Assembly: GCA_022796795.1 (NCBI GenBank)
Contig: JAAWJI010000021.1
Location: forward strand, 1-64,000
Reading direction: 5' to 3'
DNA length: 64,000 bases
From: Lachnospiraceae bacterium
Lineage (GTDB): Bacteria; Bacillota; Clostridia; Lachnospirales; Lachnospiraceae
Shown: positions 61,834 to 64,000 of the stretch, piece by piece
Numbering within the stretch: the stretch's first letter is position 1
Layout: each line of letters begins with the position of its first letter
Program-made: the position numbers and the translations under genes
Notes under the pieces: generated by a model
Told to the model about the DNA's origin: nothing
The model's database searches: none
The model's input: only the letters and a program-made list of their open reading frames with translations

Positions 61834-63171
61834 CTAAAGTCCCAGCTGTGTTCGTTCCTGAGGGGTAAAAATCCGGGATGCTGTATATGCCGCAAACTCT
61901 TTGCATTCTGACAGCTGTGCCGCTTTTACTAAAAACACCTTATCCTTCAAAGAGGCAAAATCATAAAAGCGGCCAAAAAACTCCAGCACCGCCTGATATT
62001 CCTGGTCGGAATGCGGCCGCCCCCCAGGAAGAAGGGTCTGCAAAAGCCGGGACAAAACTCCCATGCCATAGCGGTCATACTGCAGATAGACAACACCGTA
62101 ATTCATGCATTTCTCCGCCTGCCCCGCCTCATAGCAGCAGCGCACCAGCAGATCATAGGCCTGCAGCAGCTCCGCCGCCAAATGCAGAGCACGATTATTG
62201 CAGCCGTAAGTATTCAGCTTATGCAGGGCAGTTTCCAGATATGCCGCTGCCTGCTCCGCCTGACCCTGGGCAGCAAAAAACCGGCCCACAGTATAGTCAA
62301 AATCCGCCTCCTGGGGAAGATGAGCTGCTGCCTGCTCATATACCTGTTGGATTTTATGAGGGGATGGTTGCTCCTCCTCTGCCAAAATCCCTAACAGGTT
62401 GGTAAACGTCACGGCGCTTCTCTGGTCGTACTCGGGCAATTTATCCGGCATATGGTGAATAGCCTTCGTATACCAACGAGCTGCCTCCTCCTTTTCCCCG
62501 TCGCCGAAATACTCATCGCCCATATAGCCCATCATCTCATAATCATCTGGCTTCTCGTTTAGTTCTGCCTGAATCAATGCTCTGTTTCTACCGCTCTTTT
62601 TTTGTAGCTGAGCTCTTTGATAGCCTGTATGAAAAATAGAAATTTCTGAAACCACATCCCCCAGCTTCAACTCCCGGCCCGCTGCAGCTTCCAGCTGCTC
62701 ATGAATCCGCCTCCTGTAACGAATGTCCGGAGCATTGCGGAAAATCCGCACCTGGGTACCAGAGGAAAAAATCTTTCCCTCATCATCCAGCTGCTGCCAG
62801 CCTGTGGAAAGTCCCTCCAGGCCTCTGCGCTCCAGCTCCTCCAGAAGCCCGGGAAGCTTTTTCGCGTCTTCCTCTGTCATATACTCGTCAGCGTCCAGAA
62901 TTGCAATCCAATCGCCCCTGCACTGCTCAATGGCAAAATTCTTAGCAGCGGAAAAATCGTCGATCCAGGAGAAATAGCACACCCGGGCTCCCAGGCGCTC
63001 TGCCAGCTCCACCGTGCGGTCTGTAGAACCAGTATCCACCACAATCTGCTCCCACATAACCCTCTTTCCCCAGGACAAAGCCCGCTCTATGTTCTTTTCC
63101 TCGTTTTTCACAATCATGCACTGTGAAATACGGATTTCTGATTTTGCCATACTCTCTGTCTTCTCCTTCAT
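61834..63171 (-). CDS. GT2-TPR glycosyltransferase
   Basis: 445 residues (ATG 63171; ATG 63150 with AAGGAG is also possible). GT2: IRISQCMIVKNEEKNIERALSWGKRVMWEQIVVDTGSTDRTVELAERLGARVCYFSWIDDFSAAKNFAI, ILDADEYMTEEDA; TPR helices follow. It is separated from the next paralogue by 105 bp. Same family and orientation as the other two large enzymes in this tail. Confidence 0.9.
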   Translation of the reverse strand: MKEKTESMAKSEIRISQCMIVKNEEKNIERALSWGKRVMWEQIVVDTGSTDRTVELAERLGARVCYFSWIDDFSAAKNFAIEQCRGDWIAILDADEYMTEEDAKKLPGLLEELERRGLEGLSTGWQQLDDEGKIFSSGTQVRIFRNAPDIRYRRRIHEQLEAAAGRELKLGDVVSEISIFHTGYQRAQLQKKSGRNRALIQAELNEKPDDYEMMGYMGDEYFGDGEKEEAARWYTKAIHHMPDKLPEYDQRSAVTFTNLLGILAEEEQPSPHKIQQVYEQAAAHLPQEADFDYTVGRFFAAQGQAEQAAAYLETALHKLNTYGCNNRALHLAAELLQAYDLLVRCCYEAGQAEKCMNYGVVYLQYDRYGMGVLSRLLQTLLPGGRPHSDQEYQAVLEFFGRFYDFASLKDKVFLVKAAQLSECKEFAAYTASRIFTPQERTQLGL

Positions 63172-63194
63172 CCTATTTCTCTAAAGTAAAGCCG

Positions 63195-63398
63195 CTATGC
63201 GTTCCTGTTCCTGGATTCTCTTGTCTCCTCATTCGGTATATCCATAGAAATTTCAAAGGGTATCCTTTGCTCTCGTACTGCCTGCTTTGCTGATATTGTA
63301 AAAAAGGTAGTCATGTCCATTCCAAGATTAGAGACAAGCTCCTGTAACTGAGCTTTCAACTCTTCATCCATTCGCATTGTTATGTTCGTTGTCGCCAT
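63195..63398 (-). CDS. Orphan RelB/DinJ-type antitoxin
   Basis: 67 residues: ATTNITMRMDEELKAQLQELVSNLGMDMTTFFTISAKQAVREQRIPFEIS, the ribbon-helix-helix RelB/DinJ pattern with its C-terminal toxin-binding tail. AAGGAGG before ATG. The place where a YafQ/RelE toxin gene should follow (downstream on the minus strand) is occupied by the GT2 gene after 23 bp, so the antitoxin is alone. It has a perfect consensus promoter. Confidence 0.82.
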   Translation of the reverse strand: MATTNITMRMDEELKAQLQELVSNLGMDMTTFFTISAKQAVREQRIPFEISMDIPNEETRESRNRNA

Positions 63399-63422
63399 AG
63401 TATCAACTCCCTCCTTTACAAT

Positions 63423-63451
63423 ATTATATAATTAAAAATGCGCTCTGTCAA
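63423..63451 (-). promoter_or_regulatory. Consensus promoter of the orphan antitoxin
   Basis: Minus strand -35 TTGACA, exactly 17 bp, -10 TATAAT. A palindrome GTGCA-T-TGCAC lies a few bases upstream of the -35 (about 63462-63472) and could be its own operator. Confidence 0.8.
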
Positions 63452-63919
63452 TGCGTTGTTTGTGCATTGCACGTTTTATAATTAAAAGTTCAGCCAAAAC
63501 GGACGGTGTAAACTTTTCCCAAAAACAATGTCTCAAAAATAATGCCAAAACTAATTTTTCAAAATCATTTCAAACCAAGTCATTATCCCATATACTATAT
63601 CCAACAGGATTCAAAGCAACACTCAAGTTCTGCCACTCGGAATTCCGTGAAAGTAATCGTAAACCCAACCTTCATGCGCCCGAAAGTGAGTGTAGTACCA
63701 AACAGGACAGTCATGAAGGCGCATTGGGCATCCCTGAATGCATGCCGCCTGTTCGGCGGCGGGACATTCATAGTAAGAAAGCTGTTGTACGAAAGTACAG
63801 ATCCGTTTATAATAAAAGGGAGATCATCTGCATCAGCCTTCTGCCAGGAAACACCAAACAATGTTTCAAAAGTCCTGGAACCGCATAACCAAACCAGGCG
63901 CAGGAAAGGAACACAAAAG
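63452..63919. other. Gene-free region with structured hairpins upstream of the Rpn-like gene
   Basis: No convincing gene. It opens with AAAAGTTCAGCCA...CGGACGG (63484-63506), also at the 18-kb structured element. At 63674-63799: ATGCGCC / GGCGCAT (63674-63680, 63718-63724); a nested TGAATG...GCCGCC-TGTTC-GGCGGC...CATTCA hairpin (63735-63770); and TGTAC-GAAA-GTACA (63786-63799). The tightness of the stems suggests a structured RNA or repeat-borne element. Identity unknown. Confidence 0.55.
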
Positions 63920-64000
63920 ATGCAGAACAACAACGAATTTATCATAAAACCAAAGGTGGACTTCTGTTTTAAGGAGCTTATGGAGGATGCGGAGATTCGC
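63920..64000 (+). CDS. Rpn/PDDEXK-family nuclease, 5' end only
   Basis: The first 27 residues (QNNNEFIIKPKVDFCFKELMEDAEIR after the start Met) match the usual opening of Rpn family recombination-promoting nuclease/putative transposase proteins (IKPK-DFxFKELM). AGGAAAGGA lies before ATG. The gene is cut by the window end, so domain integrity cannot be judged. Confidence 0.75.
   Translation, partial: MQNNNEFIIKPKVDFCFKELMEDAEIR

Noticed and set aside
57272..63398. Prophage or integrative element in the accessory tail
   Set aside because: No integrase, portal, capsid or relaxase gene, and no tRNA-adjacent attachment sites were seen.
63451..63888. Open frame of 145 residues before the Rpn-like gene
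   Set aside because: Covers hairpin sequences and a palindromic promoter upstream region, low-complexity composition, no start signal. Better explained as structured non-coding DNA.
63595..63945. Minus-strand frame of 116 residues over the same hairpin region
   Set aside because: Its text (PPPNRRHAF) simply reflects the hairpin stems and it overlaps the start of the Rpn gene; no supported start.

Overview
The window looks like a chromosomal stretch from a motile, Gram-positive, anaerobic gut-type Lachnospiraceae (Clostridia). The reasons are moderate GC, strong AGGAGG ribosome-binding sites, the Bacillus/Clostridium-type late flagellar order flgM-flgN-flgK-flgL-(unknown)-fliW-csrA, an FhlB/FliK-like pair like B. 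subtilis ylqH/ylqG, GPH-type sugar symport and DUF4250. The genus cannot be fixed from the sequence alone. No rRNA, CRISPR array, complete IS element or prophage was seen.

0-6.8 kb: a maltodextrin-type operon on the minus strand (binding protein, MalF, MalG, 4-alpha-glucanotransferase, LacI regulator) with a strong promoter and two operator-like palindromes. malG has lost its middle-to-late part by a frame-disrupting internal deletion, so the importer looks broken. 6.8-11.3 kb: housekeeping genes (cyclophilin, RarA, polysaccharide deacetylase, DUF4250), three tRNAs (Gly-CCC, Val-CAC, Val-GAC), and a triple repeat between the two Val tRNAs that may be an IS21-type end.

11.3-22.7 kb: carbohydrate/alcohol catabolism around an AraC regulator. 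One arm is a GPH symporter, Zn-alcohol dehydrogenase, split transketolase and SDR. The other has a Zn-alcohol dehydrogenase, a uroporphyrinogen-decarboxylase-family protein and an old-yellow-enzyme flavoprotein. The substrates are unknown. A highly structured, gene-free element lies at 18.0-18.2 kb. 22.7-28.4 kb: polar amino-acid ABC importer, UppP, an aminotransferase and a small HD hydrolase.

27.8-36.1 kb: a compact minus-strand run joining a phosphorelay (hybrid kinase, REC-HD-GYP-GGDEF response regulator, Hpt) to a NahK-like N-acetylhexosamine kinase, a sugar nucleotidyltransferase, a YgjP-type metallopeptidase and the HD hydrolase. 36.4-55.7 kb: a late-flagellar region holding a FliD-like short protein, glycosyltransferase, PilZ protein, lytic transglycosylase with a Gly-rich tail, FhlB, FliK-like protein, FlgM/N/K/L, FliW, CsrA, a nucleotidyltransferase, a FliT-like protein, FliS and FliD. 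It ends with a divergent ParA ATPase paired with a protein whose C-terminus is a ComFB domain.

55.7-64 kb: an accessory tail. It contains decayed genes (a frameshifted small gene, a damaged retropepsin-like gene, a gutted DUF3368 toxin beside an intact UPF0175 antitoxin), a NADAR-domain gene, three long GT2-TPR glycosyltransferases (four in the window) probably acting on flagellin or another surface protein, an orphan RelB/DinJ-like antitoxin, a structured intergenic region, and the start of an Rpn/PDDEXK nuclease gene cut by the window end. The most interesting candidates are the ParA-ComFB pair next to flagellar genes, the c-di-GMP phosphorelay fused to amino-sugar activation, and the structured element at 18 kb.
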